Assembly (NCBI GenBank): GCA_038736355.1
Contig: JAVYML010000002.1
Span: 372,001 to 436,000, forward strand
Direction of reading: 5' to 3'
Source of the DNA: Candidatus Hadarchaeales archaeon
GTDB taxonomy: Archaea > Hadarchaeota > Hadarchaeia > Hadarchaeales > WYZ-LMO6
Length of the DNA: 64,000 bases
Shown: in pieces, positions 34,875-42,950 of the stretch
Position numbering within the stretch: the first letter of the stretch is position 1
How the letters are laid out: each line of letters starts with the position of its first letter
Position numbers and translations under genes: made by a program
The notes under the pieces: generated by a model
The model's database searches: none
What the model was told of the DNA's origin: nothing
The model's input: the letters and a program-made list of their open reading frames with translations, nothing else

Positions 34875-35641
34875 AATTCCGCCCCCGCCAGGATTCTCAG
34901 GGCTTCTTCCTCCAAGAAATGCAGTTTTCCCGGGACCACCAGCGCGTGGGGTGGAGGTCCAAAGTCCTCCTCCCTCAACTTCTTCACCCTCCCTGCCTTG
35001 ACCCTGCCGTCGGGGCATCCGGCGCGGGCCAGGACCACCACCAGGGTCTCCGGGGTGAAAACTCCCCTTCCCATCCTAGCTTCCAGCTCCAGCATGATCT
35101 CCATTCCTTCTTTCGCCGTCATGTACCTCTTTTCCTCCGCCCTGAGATCCAGCAGGAGGAGGGTATGGAGTCCCCTCGCCAAATTCTCGACCAAGGTATC
35201 GTAGGGGACTGTAGAAGGATGATCCCGGAAGGGTATGGTGGCAGAGCGGCCGAACTTGTAGCTCTGCAAACCCGTTAGGCCAGGCGCGGCAGAAAGGATG
35301 GAAGAGGAAGGGACCACCAGAGTGGGAATTCCCCTTTTTTCGGCCCTGAGCCTGAGATCCACGTGGGTAGTGGCCACCATGGAGTCCCCCGGAACCAGCA
35401 GGACCACCTTCCCCTTTCTTGCCCTTTCCAAGATTTCCTCAGGATTTTCCTCCAGGGTTTGGCGGTCCACCACTTTTATGGGTTTTCCCACCCATCCTTC
35501 CAGTTCCTTGAGGTCAAGTTCGGGGAGGAGGCTGGTATAGTGCTCCATGTAAACCCAGTCAGAATCCTTGGCGAGTTCCAATCCACGTAGGGGAAGACCC
35601 TTGTGGCTGCAGAGACCCAGTCCTACGAAGATGAGCATCAT
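34871..35641 (-). CDS. dphB: diphthine synthase
   Basis: 256 residues of the tetrapyrrole-methylase-like DphB family, which trimethylates the modified histidine of elongation factor aEF2 with SAM. LIFVGLGLCSHKGLPLRGLE begins the N-terminal SAM-binding lobe; LLVPGDSMVATTH and SSSILSAAPGLTGLQSYKFGRSATIPF are diagnostic. Tandem ATG codons at 35641 and 35638 leave the start uncertain by one residue. A TATA-like AATAAAAAAAAG lies about 30 bases upstream and also serves the divergent PIN gene. Confidence 0.93.
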   Translation of the reverse strand: MMLIFVGLGLCSHKGLPLRGLELAKDSDWVYMEHYTSLLPELDLKELEGWVGKPIKVVDRQTLEENPEEILERARKGKVVLLVPGDSMVATTHVDLRLRAEKRGIPTLVVPSSSILSAAPGLTGLQSYKFGRSATIPFRDHPSTVPYDTLVENLARGLHTLLLLDLRAEEKRYMTAKEGMEIMLELEARMGRGVFTPETLVVVLARAGCPDGRVKAGRVKKLREEDFGPPPHALVVPGKLHFLEEEALRILAGAEL

Positions 35642-35659
35642 TTTTTTAAGGAATCCCTT

Positions 35660-35672
35660 CTTTTTTTTATTG
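35660..35672. promoter_or_regulatory. bidirectional TATA-like block between dphB and the PIN nuclease gene
   Basis: CTTTTTTTTATTG on the plus strand is about 25 bases from the ATG at 35691. The same block on the minus strand is about 25 bases from the dphB ATG. Confidence 0.5.
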
Positions 35673-35690
35673 AGAAGGTCTCCCAGAGTG

Positions 35691-36101
35691 ATGGGATTGA
35701 AGTACTTGAAGGTAATAGCGGATACTAGTTTCTTAATGATACCTGGAACCTTTGGGGTAGATATCATTAGCGAACTCAACAGGCTCCTGGAAAGGAGATA
35801 TAAGCTCCTCATCCCCTCTCCCGTCTTGAAGGAACTGGAATATTTGGCTAAGAAGGGAACCCCGAGCGAGAGATCTTCAGCTAGGATGGGTATGGTTTTG
35901 GCGGAGCAGGGAGAAATCGTGGAGTGGGAGGGAGAGGATGCCGACGAGGCCATCCTAAAGCTGGTCCAGAAGGAAGGAGTAAAGGGATGTGTGGTGGGCA
36001 CCAACGACAGGGCCCTTCAGAAGAAACTGGAAAAGATAGGAGTACCAGTGGCCCGTTTGAGGCATCGTTCCTATCTGATGTTGACCAAAGATTTGGAATG
36101 A
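35691..36101 (+). CDS. PIN-domain nuclease (FCF1/Utp24-like)
   Basis: 136 residues with a complete PIN fold. The acidic metal ligands are in VIADTSFLM (first Asp), LKELEYLA (Glu) and VVGTNDRALQKK (Asp). It is of the archaeal type encoded beside rpo7-spt4, related to FCF1/Utp24 endonucleases that process rRNA, rather than a toxin of a VapBC pair, since no antitoxin gene adjoins it. It is followed by rpo7 on the same strand after 76 bases with its own promoter. Confidence 0.85.
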   Translation: MGLKYLKVIADTSFLMIPGTFGVDIISELNRLLERRYKLLIPSPVLKELEYLAKKGTPSERSSARMGMVLAEQGEIVEWEGEDADEAILKLVQKEGVKGCVVGTNDRALQKKLEKIGVPVARLRHRSYLMLTKDLE

Positions 36102-36127
36102 AATTTTCATATTTTGAGAAAAAGCAA

Positions 36128-36137
36128 CCTTTTAATA
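36128..36137 (+). promoter_or_regulatory. TATA-like element and ribosome-binding site before rpo7
   Basis: CCTTTTAATAG (36128-36138) places transcription start near 36160, and AAGGAGG at 36169-36175 sits immediately before the ATG at 36178. The spacing of the site to the start is unusually short. Confidence 0.5.
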
Positions 36138-36177
36138 GACTCTCCGATGAGGATGATTAGGCTTTCGACAAGGAGGA

Positions 36178-36735
36178 ATGAACTTGCACTGGAGGGTGAC
36201 TTTAAAGGACACGGTTAGGGTTCCTCCCCATCGGTTCGGCGAACCACTCGAGAAAGTAGTGGCGGAAATCCTCCAGCAGACCTATGAGGGTGTAATAGAC
36301 AAGGATGTTGGAATGGTGGTGGCCATTACGGATGTGAAGGAGATAGGGGTGGGGAGGATAATAATGGGGGATGGGGCGAGCTATCACGACGTAGTTTTTG
36401 AGGCCCTTACCTACCGCCCCGAGCTAAACGAAGTGGTATTGGGGGAGGTGGTGGAGGTGGTAAGTTTCGGGAGTTTCGTGAGGGTGGGACCTTTGGATGC
36501 TCTCCTTCACATCTCCCAAGTGATGGACGATTACGTATCCTACGATGAGAAGAAGGGAGCCCTAGTGGGAAAAGAGACGGGGAAAACGCTGAAGGAGGGA
36601 GATAGGGTTAGGGCCAGGGTAGTATCGGTGAGTTTGAAGAGGGATTACAGGGGAAAGATTGGACTGACCATGAGACAGCCTGGGCTGGGCAAGCTGGAGT
36701 GGCTGGCAGAAGGGAAAAAGGAGGGTAAGAAGTGA
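36178..36735 (+). CDS. rpo7: RNA polymerase subunit Rpo7 (RpoE')
   Basis: 185 residues. Rpo7 forms the stalk of archaeal RNA polymerase with Rpo4. Residues about 1-80 are the tip domain (VRVPPHRFGEPLEKVVAEILQQTYEG) and residues 81-185 are the S1/OB RNA-binding domain (GEVVEVVSFGSFVRVGPLDALLHISQVMDDY, about 81-111). The length is normal. It overlaps spt4 by four bases (GTGA), the usual archaeal rpo7-spt4 pairing. Confidence 0.95.
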   Translation: MNLHWRVTLKDTVRVPPHRFGEPLEKVVAEILQQTYEGVIDKDVGMVVAITDVKEIGVGRIIMGDGASYHDVVFEALTYRPELNEVVLGEVVEVVSFGSFVRVGPLDALLHISQVMDDYVSYDEKKGALVGKETGKTLKEGDRVRARVVSVSLKRDYRGKIGLTMRQPGLGKLEWLAEGKKEGKK

Positions 36736-36920
36736 AGGAGTTGGCTTGCAAGAAGTGCCACAGGATAGTGAGCAAGGAAGAGGTTTGTCCCGTTTGTAAG
36801 GGGACTTCCTTCTCAGCCGAGTGGAAGGGATACGTGGTGGTGAGGGATCCCGAAAAATCACAGATAGCCAAAGCCCTGAAGATAACGCAAGAAGGTAGTT
36901 ATGCTTTGAGGGTCCGCTGA
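36732..36920 (+). CDS. spt4: transcription elongation factor Spt4 (RpoE'')
   Basis: 62 residues with the four-cysteine zinc site CKKCHRIV and CPVCKG, then WKGYVVVRDPEKSQIAKAL, the Spt5-contacting surface. Spt4/5 clamps RNA polymerase for processivity. The GTG start overlaps the rpo7 stop. In many archaea ribosomal proteins S24e and S27ae follow, but here the FBP aldolase/phosphatase gene follows with its own TATA box. Confidence 0.95.
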   Translation: MKELACKKCHRIVSKEEVCPVCKGTSFSAEWKGYVVVRDPEKSQIAKALKITQEGSYALRVR

Positions 36921-36930
36921 ATTTATTTAT
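36919..36930 (+). promoter_or_regulatory. TATA-like promoter of the FBP aldolase/phosphatase gene
   Basis: GAATTTATTTAT overlaps the spt4 stop and is about 26 bases before the ATG at 36951, so the transcript should be leaderless. Confidence 0.55.
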
Positions 36931-36950
36931 GGGCGGAATAAAAGAGAAAG

Positions 36951-38069
36951 ATGGCCAAGACGACCGTATCGGTGATTAAGGCGGATGTCGGTTCGCTGGT
37001 GGGACACCACACGGTGCCCGAACCCCTCTTGAAGATAGCCAGGGAGGAACTGAAGAAGGCGAAGGAGACGGGCTTGATCAACAGTTATTATGTGTTCAAT
37101 GCAGGGGACGATCTGGAGCTTCTCATGGTGCACCGAAAGGGGGAGGACAACCCGGAGATCCATGGCTTGGCCTGGGAAACCTTCAAAAAGGCGGCGGAGA
37201 AATCGAGGAGCCTAAAGCTCTATGCGGCAGGGCAGGATATCCTGAAGACGGCTTTCAGTGGTAACGTTAAGGGAATGGGGCCAGGAGTGGCCGAAATGGA
37301 ATTTGAAGAGCGCCCTTCCGATCCCGTGTTGGTGCTGGCTATGGACAAGACGGAGCCCGGAGCCTTCAACTATCCTCTCTTCAAGGCCTTTGCCGACCCC
37401 TTCAACACAGCGGGATTGATCATAGACCCAGCGATGGTTGGAGGCTTCAAGTTTGAGGTATTCGATCTCATAGAGAGCAAGAAGATCGTGTTGAAGTGTC
37501 CGGAGGAAATGTACGAGCTCTTGGCTCTGATAGGAAGCCCGGGCAGGTATGTGGTTTCCAGGATTTGGAGGGCCTCCGATGACATGGTTTGCGCTTCCAC
37601 GAGCACCACCAGGCTTTCCCTGATTGCGGGTAAGTATGTGGGCAAGGACGACCCGGTATGTGTGGTGAGGGCCCAGCATGGTCTGCCAGCAGTGGGAGAG
37701 ATTTTGGCACCCTTCATGCACAGCTACTTTGTGGAGGGATGGATGAGGGGAAGCCACTGGGGACCTCTCATGCCGGTGGGTTTGAAGGATTCCAGATGCA
37801 CGGTCTTCGATGGGCCGCCCAGATTGGTGGGATTGGGGTTCCAAATATGCGATGGGGCTATAGCCACTGACGACTCGGGTAATCCTATGGTGGTGGATCT
37901 CTTCGAAGATGTGGCCTTCGACTTGGCGAGAAGGGAGGCAATGGAGTATATGGCAGTGCTGAGGAGGATGGGGGAGTTCGAGCCTGCTCGCCTAGCACAT
38001 GATGCCATGGAATACACCACCCTACCGAAAGTTTTGGAGAAACTGAAGGACAGGTTCAAGTCCGTTTAA
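36951..38069 (+). CDS. fbp: bifunctional fructose-1,6-bisphosphate aldolase/phosphatase
   Basis: 372 residues of the archaeal type V FBPase, a single-site enzyme that condenses triose phosphates and then removes the C1 phosphate, driving gluconeogenesis one way. The Schiff-base Lys is at 232 and the partner Tyr at 229 in AGKYVGKDD, matching the numbering of characterised homologues. Mg-binding aspartates appear in ADVGSLVGHH (about 11-20), FNAGDD (50-54) and ATDDSGNP. Together with gap and pgk this indicates a gluconeogenic lifestyle, typical of anaerobic archaea. Confidence 0.96.
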   Translation: MAKTTVSVIKADVGSLVGHHTVPEPLLKIAREELKKAKETGLINSYYVFNAGDDLELLMVHRKGEDNPEIHGLAWETFKKAAEKSRSLKLYAAGQDILKTAFSGNVKGMGPGVAEMEFEERPSDPVLVLAMDKTEPGAFNYPLFKAFADPFNTAGLIIDPAMVGGFKFEVFDLIESKKIVLKCPEEMYELLALIGSPGRYVVSRIWRASDDMVCASTSTTRLSLIAGKYVGKDDPVCVVRAQHGLPAVGEILAPFMHSYFVEGWMRGSHWGPLMPVGLKDSRCTVFDGPPRLVGLGFQICDGAIATDDSGNPMVVDLFEDVAFDLARREAMEYMAVLRRMGEFEPARLAHDAMEYTTLPKVLEKLKDRFKSV

Positions 38070-38073
38070 AGGT

Positions 38074-38634
38074 TCATTGGAAATGGCCGAAGAGGAGGGA
38101 GGCGAAGAGCCCAGCTACGAGAGAGAAACCCAGCACGAGGGGTAGAGGGGAAAGGGTAGAGGATCCCTCACCGGGACGAACGGGTTTGCCCATGAGCCTG
38201 TATCTAAGATAGGTAGCCCTTGAGGTACCGAGGTGAGAGGCCCACATGCAGAGCGGGAGGTTGATGGAAAGAACGAGGAGGATGAAGAGAACGGAAAAAA
38301 GCGAGGGAGGGGAGAGCTGGGGGAAGGAAAGCTCCGAGAGGGAGACTTCCAAGGCCCTTATGAGGATACCCCCATCATAAGTTCCCCGCAGGAAGAGGAG
38401 AAAGGGAGCACTGGCTCCGAAGAAAAGTTGGGAAAATAGGTAGAAAGAGAGGGGGGTCAGGGTGAAGAAGAGGAGGGGTTCCCACCACCCTCCCATTTCG
38501 GAAGGTAAGGGAATGTCCATGATCAAGCTGAGCTCCCTCGAGAGATCTTTTCCCATCCAATAACCGCAAGAAACCCCTGCCACCCAACCCGCCAGGATCA
38601 AGAACCAGAAAAGCTGGTCGAGGAGCTTTTCCAT
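38074..38634 (-). CDS. membrane protein of unknown function
   Basis: 186 residues with four to five membrane segments (about 8-25, 51-70, 73-85, 113-130, 164-183) and a cytoplasmic basic loop, ATYLRYRLMGKPVRPG. It has some general resemblance to SpoIIM-like integral membrane proteins, but no diagnostic motif is visible, so the family is left open. GGGAG precedes the ATG. It is convergent with the FBP aldolase/phosphatase gene. Confidence 0.6.
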   Translation of the reverse strand: MEKLLDQLFWFLILAGWVAGVSCGYWMGKDLSRELSLIMDIPLPSEMGGWWEPLLFFTLTPLSFYLFSQLFFGASAPFLLFLRGTYDGGILIRALEVSLSELSFPQLSPPSLFSVLFILLVLSINLPLCMWASHLGTSRATYLRYRLMGKPVRPGEGSSTLSPLPLVLGFSLVAGLFASLLFGHFQ

Positions 38635-38683
38635 TTTCTCCCACTTGGATGGGCTGGGTCCTCTTTATTTGGAAGGAAATCCC

Positions 38684-38896
38684 TCAAAGGGTTTTTTGAT
38701 ATTCCCTTTTGGCAATGGCAATGGTTTTGCTCAGATAGCCCATACGCATTTCGTTCTTTTCGTTTTTCTCGGCTTCCTGTTGGGCGGGTGGGGGGATAAG
38801 GAACCTTCTTTCCAACATTTCCAAACGTTTTTCCAACTCGTCCAAACGTCTGCTTAAGGAGGAGAGTTTCAGTTCCAGCTCGGAAAGCTTTTCCAC
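38684..38896 (-). CDS. small coiled-coil protein
   Basis: 70 residues. Positions about 1-32 have a clear heptad pattern (LSELELKLSSLSRRLDELEK), followed by a Pro-rich turn and a second charged helix. It lies 22 bases after the winged-helix gene on the same strand, so the pair is probably an operon. It may give the regulator a dimerisation partner, but that is inference. Confidence 0.55.
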   Translation of the reverse strand: MEKLSELELKLSSLSRRLDELEKRLEMLERRFLIPPPAQQEAEKNEKNEMRMGYLSKTIAIAKREYQKTL

Positions 38897-38918
38897 GATT
38901 ATGTTTGGAATTTTGAGG

Positions 38919-39188
38919 TTAATAATAGATAGTGTCCGGGAAGCGCTCGTTTATTACCCAGACCGAGCTTCTTCCCACCTTTAAACACTTGATCCTTCCC
39001 CATCCCTCCAGTCTTTTCAGGAGGGGCTGGATGGTGGCTGGCTTGCATCCTAGGATCTCGGCTAGGTCCTTGGCCCTTAGGTTACCGTATCTACGCAGAA
39101 GGTACTCCAGGATTTCCAACCTGGCCATGGTTATCCAGTCTTCTTCTTCCTCTTCTTCCTCTTCTTCCAGTATTTCGGGGAATTCCAT
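38919..39188 (-). CDS. winged-helix transcriptional regulator with acidic N-terminus
   Basis: 89 residues. The first 18 are nearly all Glu (EILEEEEEEEEEDW), then comes a winged helix from about 21 with YLLRRYGNLRAKDLAEILGCKPATIQPLLKRLEGWGRI (helix-turn-helix about 38-60). A second ATG at 39128 would remove the acidic tail. An AATTTAAAATG element about 26 bases upstream supports the longer form. The acidic tail may mimic DNA or bind a basic partner. The target is unknown. Confidence 0.75.
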   Translation of the reverse strand: MEFPEILEEEEEEEEEDWITMARLEILEYLLRRYGNLRAKDLAEILGCKPATIQPLLKRLEGWGRIKCLKVGRSSVWVINERFPDTIYY

Positions 39189-39280
39189 CTTTTTTCTTTA
39201 TTTTTCGCACATTTTAAATTCTATTCTCGGGAGGGCCTCACCCTTAGAAGGTATTTAGGAAGAAAGGAAAAGGGGAAGCG

Positions 39281-40213
39281 ATGTACAGGTTCTTTCTTCT
39301 TCCTTTAATTTTCTTCCTTTTCTTGGTCCCGGTGGAGGCCGCAGAACTGAACGTAGAGAACCTCCAACTTCATTTGGAATTCACTTCCCAAGCCAGAGTT
39401 CTCGTGGAAGCTTCGGCCTTTTTCCAGAGTGATCAGATCCTTCCCCACCTTCAGCTGGAACTCCAGGCCCTTTCTTCGGATTCTTCCTTGAAGGCAACGC
39501 TTAGGGGAGAAATGAAGGGATTGCCGGAGGAGTTGGAGAATCTGCTCCTCTCCTTCTCCCCTCAATTCCTCAATATTTTTCTTTCCCAGTACGAGGGTAA
39601 GACCCTGCGGGAGATAAGGGAAGGCTCCGGAGGTCTTCCCGCCATAGAGCTCAGGGACTTGGAGTTTCTTCCCGAAATAGAAAACTTGGTGTTGAAAGAA
39701 ATAGAGATCAGGGAATTGAGGGGACTTCATCCCGGTGTAGAGTTTTCCCTTTTCTTGGTACTGAAAGGGGTGAGGAGGGAATATCTCCCCTTGAGTTTTT
39801 GGCTTTCACTAAAAAATGCAGAAGATGGAGCCTTCCTTCATCTACGTGCTGAGTCCGGTCTTCCGCATGAAAGAAATCGTGTGGTGTTGAATTCCCTCCC
39901 CTTGGGGAGGTTTTTGAAAGGGATTTCCCCAGGAAACTTCCTTTTGACCCTCAAAATACCCGAAGGGGCAGAGATTTCAGGCCTGCCTGAGGGTTTCGAG
40001 AACGAGGGAGGTGTTTACGTTTTTTCTGGGGAGAACATGGAACTGTTTCAAACTTTGGTCAGCGAACTGGAGGGAACTGGCCTCTATTACGAATATTTCC
40101 CCCCCTCTTCCTCCCTTCCCATCCTTCCCCTCGTGGTGCTTGCTTTGGTGGTTCTTGCTTCTTTCCTTTTCCTCAAAAGTTTTATACTCCCTAGAAAGAA
40201 TGTGAAAATATGA
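39281..40213 (+). CDS. secreted, membrane-anchored protein of unknown function
   Basis: 310 residues with an N-terminal signal peptide ([20 protein letters not shown], likely cut after EAA), an extracellular beta-rich region of about 245 residues with no cysteines, and a C-terminal membrane helix (about 283-302) followed by a short basic tail. This is a type I topology. I do not recognise the family. GTATTTAGG about 26 bases upstream may be the promoter. Its stop overlaps the desulfoferrodoxin start, but that gene also has its own TATA box. Confidence 0.65.
   Translation: MYRFFLLPLIFFLFLVPVEAAELNVENLQLHLEFTSQARVLVEASAFFQSDQILPHLQLELQALSSDSSLKATLRGEMKGLPEELENLLLSFSPQFLNIFLSQYEGKTLREIREGSGGLPAIELRDLEFLPEIENLVLKEIEIRELRGLHPGVEFSLFLVLKGVRREYLPLSFWLSLKNAEDGAFLHLRAESGLPHERNRVVLNSLPLGRFLKGISPGNFLLTLKIPEGAEISGLPEGFENEGGVYVFSGENMELFQTLVSELEGTGLYYEYFPPSSSLPILPLVVLALVVLASFLFLKSFILPRKNVKI
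40175..40186 (+). promoter_or_regulatory. TATA box of the desulfoferrodoxin gene
   Basis: AAGTTTTATACT lies inside the 3' end of the preceding gene and is centred about 28 bases before the ATG at 40210. The desulfoferrodoxin can therefore be transcribed on its own, as expected for a stress gene. Confidence 0.55.
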
Positions 40214-40590
40214 CAGAGAGAAAGCAAATTTATAGGTGCAACATTTGTGGCAACATCGTGATGGTATTACATGCGGGTAAGGGACAGCTGGTTTGTTGCG
40301 GCCAACCCATGGAGCTCCTGCAAGAGAGAACAGAGGAAGTGGGGAGAGAAAAACATGTGCCGGTGATCGAGACCAAGGAAAGGGGGGTAAAGGTGAAGGT
40401 GGGTTCGGTGCCACATCCGATGGAGGAGAAGCATTATATCGAATGGGTGGAAGTGGAAGGAGAAGGTCTTCTCTGCCTAAAGTTCCTCCAACCTGGTGAG
40501 GCACCTGAAGCCGACTTCCAAGTGAGGGCCACCAAGGCTAGGGAGTACTGCAATGTTCATGGTCTCTGGAAGGGCGAGCGGAAAGAATGA
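40210..40590 (+). CDS. dfx: desulfoferrodoxin (superoxide reductase, class I)
   Basis: 126 residues in two parts. Residues about 1-37 are a desulforedoxin-like domain with a rubredoxin-type iron site (YRCNICGN and VCCGQPM, four Cys). Residues about 40-126 are the superoxide reductase domain, whose Fe(His)4Cys site uses His residues in [20 protein letters not shown] and the C-terminal CNVHGLW, with the conserved Glu/Lys loop. It reduces superoxide to peroxide without making oxygen, typical of anaerobes. It overlaps the next zinc-ribbon gene by four bases. Confidence 0.95.
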   Translation: MTERKQIYRCNICGNIVMVLHAGKGQLVCCGQPMELLQERTEEVGREKHVPVIETKERGVKVKVGSVPHPMEEKHYIEWVEVEGEGLLCLKFLQPGEAPEADFQVRATKAREYCNVHGLWKGERKE

Positions 40591-40853
40591 TAGATGTCTG
40601 TCCTGGGATAAGGAAGCTGATAGAACCACAGATAGTGGTAAGGACTTGCCCGGCTTGTGGTGAGGAAGTGGAGTTCTTCGAATACGAAATCGAAACCAAG
40701 TGTCCCAAGTGTGGAAAGAAGGTTCACAGGGAGGCTTCTCCCTCTTGCGTGGTCTGGTGCAAGTATGCGGAAAAATGTCTGGAAGATTTGGAGAAAAGGA
40801 AGATGGTTCCACCTTCTAGGATAGAGGAACTCCGGAAGCTGATAAGACGTTAG
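40587..40853 (+). CDS. zinc-ribbon protein of unknown function
   Basis: 88 residues. [14 protein letters not shown] and [10 protein letters not shown] make one zinc ribbon, followed by a second Cys cluster ([11 protein letters not shown]) that could hold another metal or cluster, and a C-terminal helix. It is translationally coupled to the superoxide reductase (ATGA overlap), so a redox-stress or metal-sensing role is possible. Small proteins of this type are common in anaerobic archaea without assigned function. Confidence 0.7.
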   Translation: MIDVCPGIRKLIEPQIVVRTCPACGEEVEFFEYEIETKCPKCGKKVHREASPSCVVWCKYAEKCLEDLEKRKMVPPSRIEELRKLIRR

Positions 40854-40890
40854 GACTACTTTTTAGGTTCCGGGTGTAGAGAAATCTGAA

Positions 40891-42795
40891 ATGGCGACCC
40901 TGCTCGAAAGGATAGTACGAAAACACTTGGTGGAAGGAAGACCCTGTCCGGGTGAGGAAGTGGCGATAAAGGTGGATCAGACCCTCACCCAGGATGCGAC
41001 GGGTACTTTGGCCTATCTGGAGTTCGAGGCGCTGGGCCTTTCTAGGGTTCGGACAGAACTGAGTGTGAGTTATGTGGATCATAATACCCTCCAGACCGAT
41101 TTCAGGAACGCCGACGACCACCGTTACCTACTCTCCGTGGCCAAAAGGTACGGGATTTACTTCTCCCCCCCAGGTAATGGTATCTGCCACCAACTACATC
41201 TGGAACGCTTTGCTTCTCCCGGAAAGACCCTGTTGGGCTCCGACAGTCATACTCCAACGGCTGGAGCGATAGGTTGTTTGGGGATGGGGGCGGGGGGATT
41301 GGACGTGGCTTTGGCCATGGCCGGTTTGCCCTACTCTTTCACCTATCCCGAGGTGCTTGGATTCAGGCTGTCCGGCGAGCTCCCTGAATGGGTATCCGCC
41401 AAGGACCTGGCTTTGGAGGTCCTCAGGAGACTGGGGGTGAGAGGGGGTAGGGGTAAGGCGCTCGAATATTTTGGTCCAGGGTTAAGGGGACTGAGTGTAC
41501 CCGAGAGGGCCACCGTGGCCAACTTGGGTACGGAGACAGGTGCCACCACCAGCCTCTTTCCCAGCGATGCAATTACCAAACATTTCCTCAGGGCCCAAGG
41601 AAGGGAAGAGGATTGGGTATACCTTCCCGAGGAAGGAGGGTATGAGGAGGTGGAGGAAGTAGAGCTCGAGAGGTTGGAACCGCTCGTAGCCCTCCCCCAT
41701 AGTCCTGGCAACGTAAAGCCAGTGAGGGAGGTGGAGGGTGAGGAAATACACCAAGTGGTGATAGGTTCCTGTACCAATTCCTCGCTCAGGGATCTGAAGG
41801 TAGTAGCCCACATCCTGAAGGGAAAAAAGGTGGCAGAAGGGGTGGATTTGCTCATAAGTCCTGGTTCCCGACAGGTGGTGGAGCATCTGGTGAAGAGCGG
41901 AGAGATGAGATATCTCCTTCAAGCAGGTGCTAGGATTTTGGAATGTGCCTGCGGCCCTTGTATAGGGATGGGAGGTGCCCCCCCCTCCGGCGCAGCTTCC
42001 CTCAGGACCTTCAACCGCAACTTCGAAGGTAGAAGCGGAACTCCAGATGCCAGAGTTTTCTTGGTGAGCCCGGAAGTGGCAGCCGCTTCTGCCCTCAAGG
42101 GAAAGCTCACGGACCCTCGCGGAATGGGTAAATATCCTAGGGTGAGAATGCCTGGACGTTTCCTTTCCTCCGGATTTTTCGTTCGTCCCCTTCCCCAAGA
42201 AGAGGCGGAGAGGGTGGAAGTGGTGAGGGGGCCAAACATTCGCCCCCTTCCCGAGTTCTCTCCGCTCCCCCTAGTAGTGGAGGGAAAAATTCTGCTGAAG
42301 GTGGGGGATGACGTCAGCACCGACCACATCCTTCCGGCAGGCTCAGAGGTTCTTCCCCTCAGGAGCAACATACCAGAGCTGGCCAAGTATACCTTTTCGC
42401 GCCTTGATCCCACCTTTTATCAAAGGGCTAAACAGGAAGGAGGAGGTTTCGTGGTAGGAGGGGAGAACTATGGACAGGGATCCAGCAGGGAACACGCAGC
42501 CCTTGTTTTGAGGTATTTGGGAGTGAGGGCAGTTCTGGCGAAGTCCTTTGCCCGTATTCACCTCGACAACTTGATCAATTTCGGAATCCTCCCTCTGGTT
42601 CTTGATTCCTCTCAGTACGAGAGACTGAAGGAAGGGGAAATGCTCAGGTTGGAAACGGGAGACTTGCGGAAAGTCGTGGTGAGGTGGAAGGAAGGGGAAA
42701 TGGTTCTCTCCTCCCTCCTCTCTGAGAAGGAAGGAGAAATGGTGAGGATGGGTGGGAAGCTGGCTTGGGCAAGGAAAATCCTCGGAAGAGATTAA
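40891..42795 (+). CDS. aconitase-family hydratase, single-chain (Aquifex type)
   Basis: 634 residues with both the large and small aconitase domains in one chain. The 4Fe4S cysteines are in VIGSCTNSSLRD and ECACGPCIGMGG; substrate residues appear in LGSDSHTPTAGAIGCLGMGAGG and GGENYGQGSSREHAA (swivel domain, about 525-545). Length and domain order match the monomeric Aquifex-type aconitase, which isomerises citrate to isocitrate. Isopropylmalate and homoaconitate dehydratases are usually two-chain enzymes in archaea, which favours aconitase here. A TATA-like CTTTTTAGG lies about 27 bases before the ATG. Confidence 0.9.
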   Translation: MATLLERIVRKHLVEGRPCPGEEVAIKVDQTLTQDATGTLAYLEFEALGLSRVRTELSVSYVDHNTLQTDFRNADDHRYLLSVAKRYGIYFSPPGNGICHQLHLERFASPGKTLLGSDSHTPTAGAIGCLGMGAGGLDVALAMAGLPYSFTYPEVLGFRLSGELPEWVSAKDLALEVLRRLGVRGGRGKALEYFGPGLRGLSVPERATVANLGTETGATTSLFPSDAITKHFLRAQGREEDWVYLPEEGGYEEVEEVELERLEPLVALPHSPGNVKPVREVEGEEIHQVVIGSCTNSSLRDLKVVAHILKGKKVAEGVDLLISPGSRQVVEHLVKSGEMRYLLQAGARILECACGPCIGMGGAPPSGAASLRTFNRNFEGRSGTPDARVFLVSPEVAAASALKGKLTDPRGMGKYPRVRMPGRFLSSGFFVRPLPQEEAERVEVVRGPNIRPLPEFSPLPLVVEGKILLKVGDDVSTDHILPAGSEVLPLRSNIPELAKYTFSRLDPTFYQRAKQEGGGFVVGGENYGQGSSREHAALVLRYLGVRAVLAKSFARIHLDNLINFGILPLVLDSSQYERLKEGEMLRLETGDLRKVVVRWKEGEMVLSSLLSEKEGEMVRMGGKLAWARKILGRD

Positions 42796-42803
42796 TTGGG
42801 TAC

Positions 42804-42834
42804 CGGGGCTTGTCCCCGTTCGTCCTGATTTTTT
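42804..42834 (+). terminator. hairpin plus T-run terminator after the aconitase gene
   Basis: CGGGG at 42804-42808 pairs with CCCCG at 42814-42818, followed by a T-run at 42829-42834. It begins 9 bases after the aconitase stop. The rest of the gap to 42950 shows only a TATA-like CCTTATAGC near 42909-42917. Confidence 0.5.
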
Positions 42835-42950
42835 CAAAATCCCTTGAAGAGCTTCAGCCCGCGGTTTTTGCCAACGATCCCTAGTCCACACATCCATCCT
42901 TGCCTCCCCCTTATAGCTAAAAGGTTCCCTCGCAGAGAAAGCATGAGGGC

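Noticed and set aside
35642-36004. Long N-terminal extension of diphthine synthase
   Set aside because: It is antisense to the PIN nuclease gene and the shared promoter. The family start is at 35641/35638.
38074-38634. SpoIIM family assignment
   Set aside because: Only general hydrophobicity resembles it and no diagnostic motif was found, so it is left unknown.
39126-39180. Repeated TTC/TCC triplets in the plus strand near 39140-39170, considered as a microsatellite
   Set aside because: The run encodes the poly-Glu head of the winged-helix protein on the minus strand.
42804-42818. Hairpin after the aconitase gene considered as a small RNA
   Set aside because: It is short, directly follows a stop codon and is followed by a T-run, so a terminator is the simpler reading.
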